DNA of 14,454 nt, from positions 1 through 14,454 of the forward strand of contig JBAYVP010000109.1 of the NCBI GenBank assembly GCA_041674485.1, written 5' to 3'. The notes below the pieces were generated by a model. That model made no database searches and had not been told where the DNA came from. It saw only the letters and a program-made list of their open reading frames with translations. The position numbers and the translations under genes are program-made. Below are positions 1 through 5,607 of the stretch, one piece after another. The first letter of the stretch is position 1. The number at the start of each line of letters is the position of its first letter. The DNA comes from JAGXQV01 sp041674485 (GTDB lineage Bacteria > Pseudomonadota > Gammaproteobacteria > Burkholderiales > Sulfuricellaceae).

Positions 1-172
1 AATGGTCATTCCATTGCCTTCTCTTGTAGTTGCAACGCCGCCATGCGCCCGGAAAACCGTGCAATCCAGCCCGTAGCGCTCTCACCAAACAGGTGAACGC
101 AAAATACATGACAAAGCTGTTTAAAACCACCCTATTACACATCTTGGCAAGCGGTCAACGGAGGTTTCTAGG
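1..172 (-). mobile_element. Long-hairpin repeat, subfamily II, copy E (left part outside the window)
   Basis: The reverse complement matches copy C (8980-9215) over most of its length: end CCTAGAAACCTCCGTTGA, then CCGCTTGCCA, TATTTTGCGTTCACC, GGTGAGAGCGCTACGGGCTG, GCACGGTTTTCCGGGCGCAT and GTTGCAAC. The apical stem-loop AATGG-TCATT-CCATT is at 1-15, so only about one arm is present. Its outer end lies at 168-172 (CTAGG) and truncates a VapB-like reading frame read from 220. Copy D at 14285 has the same orientation. An ORF at 30-242 lies over this repeat and has no support as a gene. Confidence 0.8.
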
Positions 173-220
173 TTTAAGTTGGTGGAAGGTTTCGTCGGGT
201 AAATCAAGTGTGGTTCTCAT
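155..220 (-). pseudogene. VapB/RHH-type antitoxin N-terminus truncated by a repeat element
   Basis: Read leftward from an ATG at 220, the frame gives MRTTLDLPDETFHQLK, then PRNLR and a stop (155-157). The first 16 residues resemble the N-terminal strand and start of helix of short ribbon-helix-helix antitoxins of the VapB/DUF2191 kind, which often begin MRTTLDLPDE. The match stops exactly where the repeat end CCTAG begins (172), so the last five codons come from the element. No strong Shine-Dalgarno precedes the ATG. If the reading is right, the rest of the antitoxin and its PIN toxin would lie left of the window, beyond the other end of the element, or be lost. The evidence is only 16 residues. 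Confidence 0.45.
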
Positions 221-259
221 AAATGCTGGATCAAGCCGATGAGTGAGTGCTGTTAACGG

Positions 260-1135
260 TTAGGACAAAACGGCATTGACCACTTGCAGCGCCTGCCTAG
301 TGGCCTTAACATCATGCACGCGGAGTATGCTCGCCCCGTTCAGCGCGGCGATAACGGCGGCGGCGACGCTGGGGATCAGGCGTTCTTCCACCGGTAGACC
401 GGTCAGCGCGCCCAGCATGGATTTGTTGGACAGCCCCGCCAGCACCGGTGCGCCCAACTCGCGGAAGCGGCCAAGGTGGCGCAGCAACGCGATGTTGTGT
501 TCCAGGGTTTTGCCGAAGCCGAAACCGGGGTCGATCACCAGGCGTTTGCGCTCTATGCCTGCGGCTTCCGCAGCCGCGATACGAGCTTGGAGGTAGGCGA
601 TGATTTCCGCCACTGCGTCTTCGTAGTGGGGGGCTTGTTGCATGGTTTGCGGCGTGCCCAGTTTGTGCATCAGGCACACGGCAACGGTTGAATTCGCTAC
701 GGCTTGAAGAGCGCCTTCCGCTTGCAGGGCATTGATGTCGTTAATCATCGTAGCGCCGGCGGCAATCGCTGCAACCATCACCGCCGGTTTGCAGGTATCG
801 ACCGACAACGGGATGTTTTCGCCGCTGAGCGCTTCCACCACCGGAATCACGCGCCGCAATTCCTCGTCCAGTGGCACGGGAAGCGCGCCGGGACGGGTGG
901 ATTCGCCGCCGATATCGAGGATGTCGGCGCCTTCATCGATCAGGCGCAAGGCATGTGCGACGGAGGAAGCCGTATCCTGTCGTCCGCCATCGGAAAACGA
1001 ATCGGGGGTGACGTTGACGATGCCCATGATGAGTGGGCGGGAGAGGGGGAGGGAAAATTTGCCGCAGCAGAATAAGTGAGGAGTGAGGAGTGAGGAGTAA
1101 GGAGTAAAACCGTGGGGATGCTCCTCACTCTTCAC
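260..1135 (-). CDS. folP: Dihydropteroate synthase
   Basis: Joins 6-hydroxymethyl-7,8-dihydropterin pyrophosphate to p-aminobenzoate in folate synthesis; cytoplasmic TIM barrel and the sulfonamide target. Visible motifs: NVTPDSFSDGG (41-51), DIGGESTRPG (74-83), DTCKP (113-117), MIND (130-133), LMH (155-157), IDPGFGFGKT (201-210), GLSNKSM (234-240) and RVHDV (272-276). The SNKS segment has Asn where the usual motif is SRKS. Length 291 aa with the only available start, a GTG at 1135 lying inside a heptamer array and preceded by GAGGA. Residues 1 to about 22 are encoded by the array and look unlike FolP; recognisable sequence starts near GKFSLPLSRPLIMG. No ATG, GTG or TTG lies in between until the ATG of MGIVNV (1027), which would cut into the fold. 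It follows ftsH by 26 bp, as in many proteobacteria. The usual next gene, glmM, is not seen in the window. Confidence 0.95.
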   Translation of the reverse strand: MKSEEHPHGFTPYSSLLTPHLFCCGKFSLPLSRPLIMGIVNVTPDSFSDGGRQDTASSVAHALRLIDEGADILDIGGESTRPGALPVPLDEELRRVIPVVEALSGENIPLSVDTCKPAVMVAAIAAGATMINDINALQAEGALQAVANSTVAVCLMHKLGTPQTMQQAPHYEDAVAEIIAYLQARIAAAEAAGIERKRLVIDPGFGFGKTLEHNIALLRHLGRFRELGAPVLAGLSNKSMLGALTGLPVEERLIPSVAAAVIAALNGASILRVHDVKATRQALQVVNAVLS

Positions 1136-1150
1136 TCCTCACTCCTCACT
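1075..1150. repeat. Heptamer (TGAGGAG) array, inverted pair, ftsH/folP junction
   Basis: Four to five units of period 7 (AGTGAGG AGTGAGG AGTGAGG AGTAAGG) at 1075-1106 face the complementary units (CTCCTCACTCTTCACTCCTC) at 1121-1150 across a 14-nt centre. The transcript would form a long imperfect hairpin, purine-rich arm first on the minus strand. The array begins 12 bp after the ftsH stop and contains the folP start codon. Confidence 0.85.
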
Positions 1151-1161
1151 AACGCAATGAA

Positions 1162-3045
1162 TCACGCCGGATGCGCAGTCGGTGTTACAGGCGCGGTCGG
1201 CGCGCTGTCCGAAGGCGGCATCGGGATGGGCACCGGTTTGGGGGGGCGTGGTGCGCGGCCTTCCATGATGTCGCTGATCTGGTCGGCGTCCAGGGTTTCC
1301 CATTCCAGCAAGGCTTTGGCCATGACTTCGATCTTGTCGCGGCTTTCCTCGATCAGGCGGCGCGCCAGACCATATTGTTCGTCCACGATGCGGCGGATTT
1401 CGGCATCCACTTTTTGCATGGTGGCTTCGGATACGTTCTTGTGGGTGGTGACGGAGCGCCCCAAGAACACTTCGCCCTCGTTCTCGCCGTATACCATTGT
1501 TCCCAGCGCGTCGGACATGCCCCATTGGGTCACCATGCGCCGCGCCATTTCGGTGGCGCGTTCGAAATCGTTGCTGGCGCCGGTGGTCATCTGTCCCATA
1601 AATACTTCTTCGGCGATGCGCCCGCCGAACAGCACGGCGATGTTTTCCAGGATTTGCTCGCGGTTCATGCTGTAGCGGTCTTCGATCGGCAGTTGCATGG
1701 TCACGCCCAGCGCGCGTCCACGGGGGATGATGGTGACTTTATGCACCGGGTCGGTCTTGGGCAGCAGGCGCGCCACCACGGTGTGTCCGGATTCGTGGTA
1801 GGCGGTGTTCTTGCGCTCTTCTTCCGGCATCACGATGGAGCGGCGTTCGGCGCCCATGATGATTTTGTCCTTGGCGCGCTCGAAGTCGTCCATATCGACG
1901 TAATGCTTGTTGCCGCGCGCGGCGAACAACGCCGCTTCGTTCACCAGATTGGCCAGGTCCGCGCCGGAAAAGCCGGGGCAGCCGCGCGCCAGGATGTCGG
2001 CGCGCACATCGGGTGCAATCGGCACCTTGCGCATATGCACCATCAGGATTTGCTCGCGCCCGCGGATATCCGGCAACGGCACCACCACTTGGCGGTCGAA
2101 GCGACCGGGGCGCATCAGCGCCGGGTCGAGCACGTCGGGGCGATTGGTCGCGGCGATGACGATCACGCCGACGTTGCCCTCGAAACCGTCCATTTCCACC
2201 AGCAACTGGTTGAGCGTTTGTTCGCGCTCGTCGTTGCCGCCGCCGAGTCCCGCGCCGCGCTGGCGTCCGACTGCATCGATTTCGTCGATGAAGATGATGC
2301 ACGGCGCATTTTTCTTGGCCTGCTCGAACATGTCGCGCACTCGCGCCGCGCCCACACCGACGAACATTTCAACGAAATCCGAGCCGGAGATTGAGAAAAA
2401 CGGCACTTTGGCCTCGCCGGCTATCGCCCGCGCCAGCAGGGTCTTGCCGGTGCCGGGATTGCCCACCAGCAGCGCGCCGCGCGGGATGCGCCCACCGAGT
2501 TTCTGGAATTTGGACGGGTCGCGCAGGAATTCGACGAATTCGGCCACTTCTTCTTTGGCCTCGTCGCAGCCGGCGACATCGGCGAAAGTGACCGGGTTGT
2601 TGTTTTCATCCAGCAGGCGCGCCTTGCTTTTGCCGAAGGAGAACGCGCCGCCCTTGCCGCCGCCTTGCATCTGGCGCATGAAAAACACCCATACGCCAAT
2701 GAGCAACAGCATCGGGAACCAGGAGACGAACAGGTTCATCAGGAAGGAAGGTTCTTCTTCCGGCTTGGCATCGACGATCACGCCGTTTTTCAGCAAATCG
2801 CTGACCATCCACGGGTCGGACGGCGCGTAAGTGGTGAAGCGCTTGCCGTCGGTTTTCACACCCTTGAGGATGTGGCCTTCGATGGTTACTTTGGCGACCT
2901 GTCCCTGTTTCACCGCATCGAGAAATTGGGAATATTCCACCGGAGCTTGCGACGAGGGCTGGCGCGCGCCGAAATGGTTGAACACCATCATCAGGGTTAG
3001 CGCGATCACCAGCCAGATGGTGATATTTTTCATCATGTTGTTCAA
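1162..3045 (-). CDS. ftsH: ATP-dependent zinc metalloprotease FtsH
   Basis: Membrane-anchored hexameric AAA+ protease degrading misfolded membrane proteins and regulators such as sigma-32 and LpxC. With the TTG start at 3045 it is 627 aa: first membrane segment about 8-24, periplasmic part to about 105, second membrane segment about 106-123, Walker A GNPGTGKT (195-202; Asn where Pro is common), Walker B IIFIDEID (250-257), SRH ending RPGRFDR (about 318), zinc site HESGH (417-421) and the likely Asp ligand in ASNDFERAT (about 493). A longer frame runs to 3129, but its extra residues are encoded by repeat A. I prefer TTG at 3045 (protein MNNMMKNITIWLV): AGGAG at 3051-3055 is 5 nt upstream, and related FtsH proteins often begin MNN. 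The ATG pair at 3036/3033 is the alternative, 14 nt from AGGAG. The C-terminus is Pro/Ala-rich. Confidence 0.97.
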   Translation of the reverse strand: MNNMMKNITIWLVIALTLMMVFNHFGARQPSSQAPVEYSQFLDAVKQGQVAKVTIEGHILKGVKTDGKRFTTYAPSDPWMVSDLLKNGVIVDAKPEEEPSFLMNLFVSWFPMLLLIGVWVFFMRQMQGGGKGGAFSFGKSKARLLDENNNPVTFADVAGCDEAKEEVAEFVEFLRDPSKFQKLGGRIPRGALLVGNPGTGKTLLARAIAGEAKVPFFSISGSDFVEMFVGVGAARVRDMFEQAKKNAPCIIFIDEIDAVGRQRGAGLGGGNDEREQTLNQLLVEMDGFEGNVGVIVIAATNRPDVLDPALMRPGRFDRQVVVPLPDIRGREQILMVHMRKVPIAPDVRADILARGCPGFSGADLANLVNEAALFAARGNKHYVDMDDFERAKDKIIMGAERRSIVMPEEERKNTAYHESGHTVVARLLPKTDPVHKVTIIPRGRALGVTMQLPIEDRYSMNREQILENIAVLFGGRIAEEVFMGQMTTGASNDFERATEMARRMVTQWGMSDALGTMVYGENEGEVFLGRSVTTHKNVSEATMQKVDAEIRRIVDEQYGLARRLIEESRDKIEVMAKALLEWETLDADQISDIMEGRAPRPPKPVPIPMPPSDSAPTAPVTPTAHPA

Positions 3046-3072
3046 GTATGCTCCTAAGCGGTTACGGCGATT

Positions 3073-3232
3073 ATGCCTTGCGCGGGGAAATTGTCCGGAT
3101 TGGATTGTTCCCGGCGGGATGCAATGCAAGGCGCAAATTGCGCCGCGTGGTCATTCCACGCAAGCAATTTGCAACGCGGCAGTGCGCCCGCCGGGGATAA
3201 TCCAACCGGACAATTTCCCCCGCGCAAGGCAT
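3073..3232. repeat. Long-hairpin repeat, subfamily I, copy A (between rlmE and ftsH)
   Basis: A 160-bp imperfect inverted repeat. Outer arms ATGCCTTGCGCGGGGAAATT and AATTTCCCCCGCGCAAGGCAT pair almost perfectly; further in, TTGTCCGG pairs with CCGGACAA and CAAATTGC with GCAATTTG. The apex is GCGTGG-TCATT-CCACGC (loop 3151-3155). The inner 70 nt match copy B closely (GCAAGGCGCAAATTG, CAAGCAATTTGCAACGCGG). It ends 18 bp upstream of the ftsH Shine-Dalgarno and fills most of the rlmE-ftsH gap. Confidence 0.85.
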
Positions 3233-3273
3233 GTAAGTCTTAAACGTGATTCTAACCTGTATTGGTAAACAAA

Positions 3274-3891
3274 TCAGCGCTTGTCTTTCCCCAACAGATA
3301 AATTTCGTTGCTCCTGCCACGCGAAGCCGGCGGTTTACGGGTCAGCACCTGCTGGAAATGGCTGCGCATCTGCAATACGAAATCATCGAAGCCCTCGCCC
3401 TGAAATACCTTGACCAGGAAATTGCCGCCCGGTTTCAGATGTTCGACGGCAAATTCCTGCGCGAGTTCGGCAAGGTGCATCGCCCTGGCCTGATCGGAAA
3501 GGTCTATACCACTGATATTGGGCGCCATGTCGGAAATCACAAGATCAACCGGGCGACCGGACAGCGTTTCGACTAATTCGTCCAATACCGCTGCTTCGCG
3601 GAAATCTCCCTGGATGAAGCTAACGTTGTGCAGCGGCTGCATTTCCAGCACGTCGAGCGCGATCAGGCGGCCTGAAGCGCCGAGTTTTTTTGCGGCCACT
3701 TGCGACCAGCCGCCCGGCGTGGCGCCCAGGTCCACCACCGTCATGCCGGATTTGAGCAAGTGGTCGCGCTCGTCGAGTTCCAACAGCTTGTAGGCGGCGC
3801 GGGAGCGGTAGCCCTCGCGCTTGGCGCGCAACACGTAGGGGTCGTTGACATGCTCGCGCATCCAGGCTTTGCTGGTTTGGGTGCGTTTCAT
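3274..3891 (-). CDS. rlmE: 23S rRNA (uridine-2552-2'-O)-methyltransferase
   Basis: RlmE (FtsJ/RrmJ) methylates U2552 in the A loop of 23S rRNA on the 50S subunit. The 205-aa product has a Rossmann methyltransferase fold with the SAM-binding motif VVDLGATPGGWSQ (52-64), SDMAPNISG (120-128) and LKPGGNFLVKVFQG (152-165). The family catalytic tetrad is present: Lys35, Asp121, Lys161 and Glu196, each three positions lower than in the E. coli enzyme. Start ATG at 3891 gives the expected length; only a weak AGGA lies upstream (3907-3910). It is followed by ftsH, the classic rlmE-ftsH pair, but 228 bp of mostly repeat A separates them. Divergent from yhbY. Confidence 0.96.
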   Translation of the reverse strand: MKRTQTSKAWMREHVNDPYVLRAKREGYRSRAAYKLLELDERDHLLKSGMTVVDLGATPGGWSQVAAKKLGASGRLIALDVLEMQPLHNVSFIQGDFREAAVLDELVETLSGRPVDLVISDMAPNISGIDLSDQARAMHLAELAQEFAVEHLKPGGNFLVKVFQGEGFDDFVLQMRSHFQQVLTRKPPASRGRSNEIYLLGKDKR

Positions 3892-3917
3892 CGGTTACAA
3901 TGCCCGTCCTTTTTTAA

Positions 3918-4081
3918 TATACCTTGCCTCGCCACAATTTACCGATTTATCCATCGTCTCGCGGGCGCGGCTTCCGCGTTGCAAATTGCTTGTGTGGAAC
4001 AGCCACACGGCACAATTTGCGCCTTGCACCGCATCCCGCGAGACGCGGCTAAATCGGTAACTTGTGGCGAGGCAAGGTATA
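3918..4081. repeat. Long-hairpin repeat, subfamily I, copy B (rlmE/yhbY divergent region)
   Basis: A 164-bp imperfect inverted repeat with outer arms TATACCTTGCCTCGCCACAA and TTGTGGCGAGGCAAGGTATA (perfect 20 bp), then ACCGATTTA pairing with TAAATCGGT, and CGTCTCGCGGG pairing with CCCGCGAGACG. The apex is GTGTGG-AACAG-CCACAC (loop 3998-4002). The reverse complement of the centre matches copy A. It occupies nearly the whole divergent promoter region. Its two ends read outward as TATATT (toward rlmE) and TATACT (toward yhbY), resembling -10 boxes, but no convincing -35 boxes accompany them. Confidence 0.85.
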
Positions 4082-4098
4082 CTTGGTGGTAAAAAAAC

Positions 4099-4392
4099 AT
4101 GCTTTCATTGACCCCGGAACAGCGCCGTTTCCTGCGCGCCCAAGCGCACCATCTCAACCCCGTCGCGATGCTGGGCGATGCCGGGCTTACGGAAGCGGTG
4201 CTCAAGGAAATCGAGCGCGGGCTTGCCAGCCATGAGCTTATCAAGATTAAGGTACACGGCGGCGACAAGGCGGCGCGGGAAAGCCAGTTGGCGGAAATCT
4301 GCTCCCGCCTGGAAGCAGCGCCGGTGCAGCACATCGGAAAAATCCTGGTGGTTTACAAACCTGCCGAAAAGCCCAAGCTGGTGTTGCCTTGA
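4099..4392 (+). CDS. yhbY: YhbY-type CRM-domain ribosome assembly RNA-binding protein
   Basis: A 97-aa protein made of one CRM domain. It matches E. coli YhbY from end to end: LTPEQRRFLRAQAHHLNPV, a GxxG-type loop in MLGDAGLTEAVLKEIE, HELIKIKV, and the closing HIGKILVVYKPA. YhbY associates with pre-50S particles and is thought to help 50S maturation. Start ATG at 4099; the nearest Shine-Dalgarno-like sequence is GGTGG at 4085-4089. It is the only plus-strand gene in the left block, divergent from rlmE across repeat B and convergent with the DUF4149 gene, 7 bp between stop codons, which leaves no room for a terminator. Confidence 0.95.
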   Translation: MLSLTPEQRRFLRAQAHHLNPVAMLGDAGLTEAVLKEIERGLASHELIKIKVHGGDKAARESQLAEICSRLEAAPVQHIGKILVVYKPAEKPKLVLP

Positions 4393-4399
4393 GCTTGTA

Positions 4400-4864
4400 T
4401 TACTTTGAGCCGCCCCCCCGGTTCGACATGACCAAAAACACCCCCAGCAAGCTCTGCACCAGATAAAGCACGCTGGAAACGCCATGCCAGGTGACGAAGC
4501 GGTCCTTGAACACGCTGTGCATCACATCCAGCGGTAGCGCCTGTTCCTTGAGCGCCACCAATATCGGGCTGATGCCGAAGTGCCCGGCAATGGTTAGCAG
4601 CAGCATCAGCACGACCAGCCACCAAAACCCCTGTTTGAATGCCGCGCCGCCGAAACGGGCAAGGCGAAAGACCAGCAGGTAAACGCCGCTGACCATGCCG
4701 ATATAGGCCATCAATGCAAACATCCGACCCGCCAGCGCGCCGGCCAGCATTTTGTCGGACAAGGCGTCGAACAACACCGGCGCGGCAAGATAGCCAATCG
4801 CCCACATCCCGCCGACCCATAACGTGACGGCAAGCTGGGCGAGGAGGTCGGGGAGTTTGTTCAT
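4400..4864 (-). CDS. DUF4149 family inner-membrane protein
   Basis: A 154-aa hydrophobic protein with about four membrane segments (near residues 8-28, 45-66, 78-97 and 126-147). The motif TLWVGGMWAIGYLAAPVLF near the N-terminus and the WHGVSSVLYLVQSLLGV end are typical of the DUF4149 proteins found between greA and yhbY or rlmE in betaproteobacteria. Function unknown. Start ATG at 4864 lies 8 bp from a heptamer array; the leader ends CACTGGTTATTT and shows no Shine-Dalgarno. Probably cotranscribed with greA. Confidence 0.85.
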   Translation of the reverse strand: MNKLPDLLAQLAVTLWVGGMWAIGYLAAPVLFDALSDKMLAGALAGRMFALMAYIGMVSGVYLLVFRLARFGGAAFKQGFWWLVVLMLLLTIAGHFGISPILVALKEQALPLDVMHSVFKDRFVTWHGVSSVLYLVQSLLGVFLVMSNRGGGSK

Positions 4865-4872
4865 AAATAACC

Positions 4873-4946
4873 AGTGAGGAGTGAGGAGTTAGGGGTGAGG
4901 AGTAAAAAACCGCTTACTCCTCACTCCTCACTCCTAACCCCTCACT
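4873..4946. repeat. Heptamer array, inverted pair, greA/DUF4149 junction
   Basis: Units of AGTGAGG, AGTTAGG and GGTGAGG at 4873-4904 face ACTCCTC, ACTCCTA and CCCCTCACT at 4914-4946 across AAAAACCGC. Both arms carry the same variant units (TTAGG, GGGGT) but in a different order, so pairing is imperfect. The edge forms the greA stop codon, and the DUF4149 start follows 8 nt beyond the other edge. Confidence 0.85.
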
Positions 4947-5422
4947 CAAATATACTTCACATCCAGCACTTCATACTCGCGTATGCCGCCCGGCGCCATG
5001 ACTTCGGCCACGTCTCCGGCGTATTTGCCGATCAGCGCGCGGGCAATCGGCGAGCTGATGGAAATTTTGCCTTGCTTGATGTCCGCTTCGTCGTCGCCGA
5101 CGATCTGGTAGGTGAATTTGTCGCCGCTCTCCAGGTCTTCCAGCTCCACCGTGGCGGCGAATACGCAGCGCCCTTCGGCATCCAGCAATTTGGGGTCGAT
5201 AATTTGCCCGTTGGCCAGTTTACCCTCGACTTCGGCAATGCGCCCTTCGACGAAGCTCTGGCGCTCCTTGGCGGCGTCGTATTCGGCGTTCTCCGATAGA
5301 TCGCCGTGCGAGCGCGCCTCGGCGATGGCGGCAATAACGTTGGGACGCTCGACCGTTTTTAAATTATGCAGTTCCTGGCGCAACAGTTCGGCGCCGGTAA
5401 CGGTCAATGGTACTTTGCTCAT
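4946..5422 (-). CDS. greA: Transcription elongation factor GreA
   Basis: GreA enters the RNA polymerase secondary channel and stimulates cleavage of backtracked transcripts. The 158 aa equal the E. coli length. An N-terminal coiled coil (1 to about 75) carries the tip motif GDLSENAEY with Asp41 and Glu44, the pair that coordinates the catalytic magnesium. The C-terminal FKBP-like part has YQIVGDDEAD and SPIARALIGK. I chose ATG at 5422 (MSKVPLTV) because AAAGGTG lies 6 nt upstream; a GTG at 5431 would overlap that site. The stop codon is formed by the edge of the heptamer array. It follows carB after 182 bp. Confidence 0.97.
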   Translation of the reverse strand: MSKVPLTVTGAELLRQELHNLKTVERPNVIAAIAEARSHGDLSENAEYDAAKERQSFVEGRIAEVEGKLANGQIIDPKLLDAEGRCVFAATVELEDLESGDKFTYQIVGDDEADIKQGKISISSPIARALIGKYAGDVAEVMAPGGIREYEVLDVKYI

Positions 5423-5523
5423 CAAAAACACCTTTCTGGTCTAATACACCCTAAACATTCTCTTCAGGGGGATTGTTGAAATTCGGCAGTCTTGCTCAAG
5501 TGAGGCGAGGCCTTAATGGTAGG

Positions 5524-5607
5524 TAGGATGTGCTGACGAAGGAAGCGCATCGCTCGCGCCGAGGCGGCGACAGGCGACAGATGCGCCTCGTTTCTCGGCG
5601 CATCCTA
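5524..5607. repeat. Palindromic repeat containing the carB stop codon
   Basis: TAGGATGTGCTGACGAAGG at 5524-5542 pairs imperfectly with CTCGTTTCTCGGCGCATCCTA at the right end (5607). Inside, GATGCGCC/GGCGCATC and GCGCATC/GATGCGC form strong stems. This resembles the dispersed GTAGGATGCGCC-type palindromes common in beta- and gammaproteobacteria. Its outermost CTA (5605-5607) is the carB TAG stop, so insertion appears to have set the end of CarB. No U-run follows, so it is not a clear terminator. Positions 5423-5523 show nothing else definite. Confidence 0.65.

Noticed and set aside
1..172. CRISPR-like or tandem array in the repeated intergenic DNA
   Set aside because: Copies are dispersed singly, hairpin-shaped and without regular spacers; the heptamer arrays have no spacers at all.
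1171..2394. A 407-codon open frame on the plus strand opposite ftsH
   Set aside because: Antisense shadow of ftsH with no domain; the ftsH reading is unambiguous.
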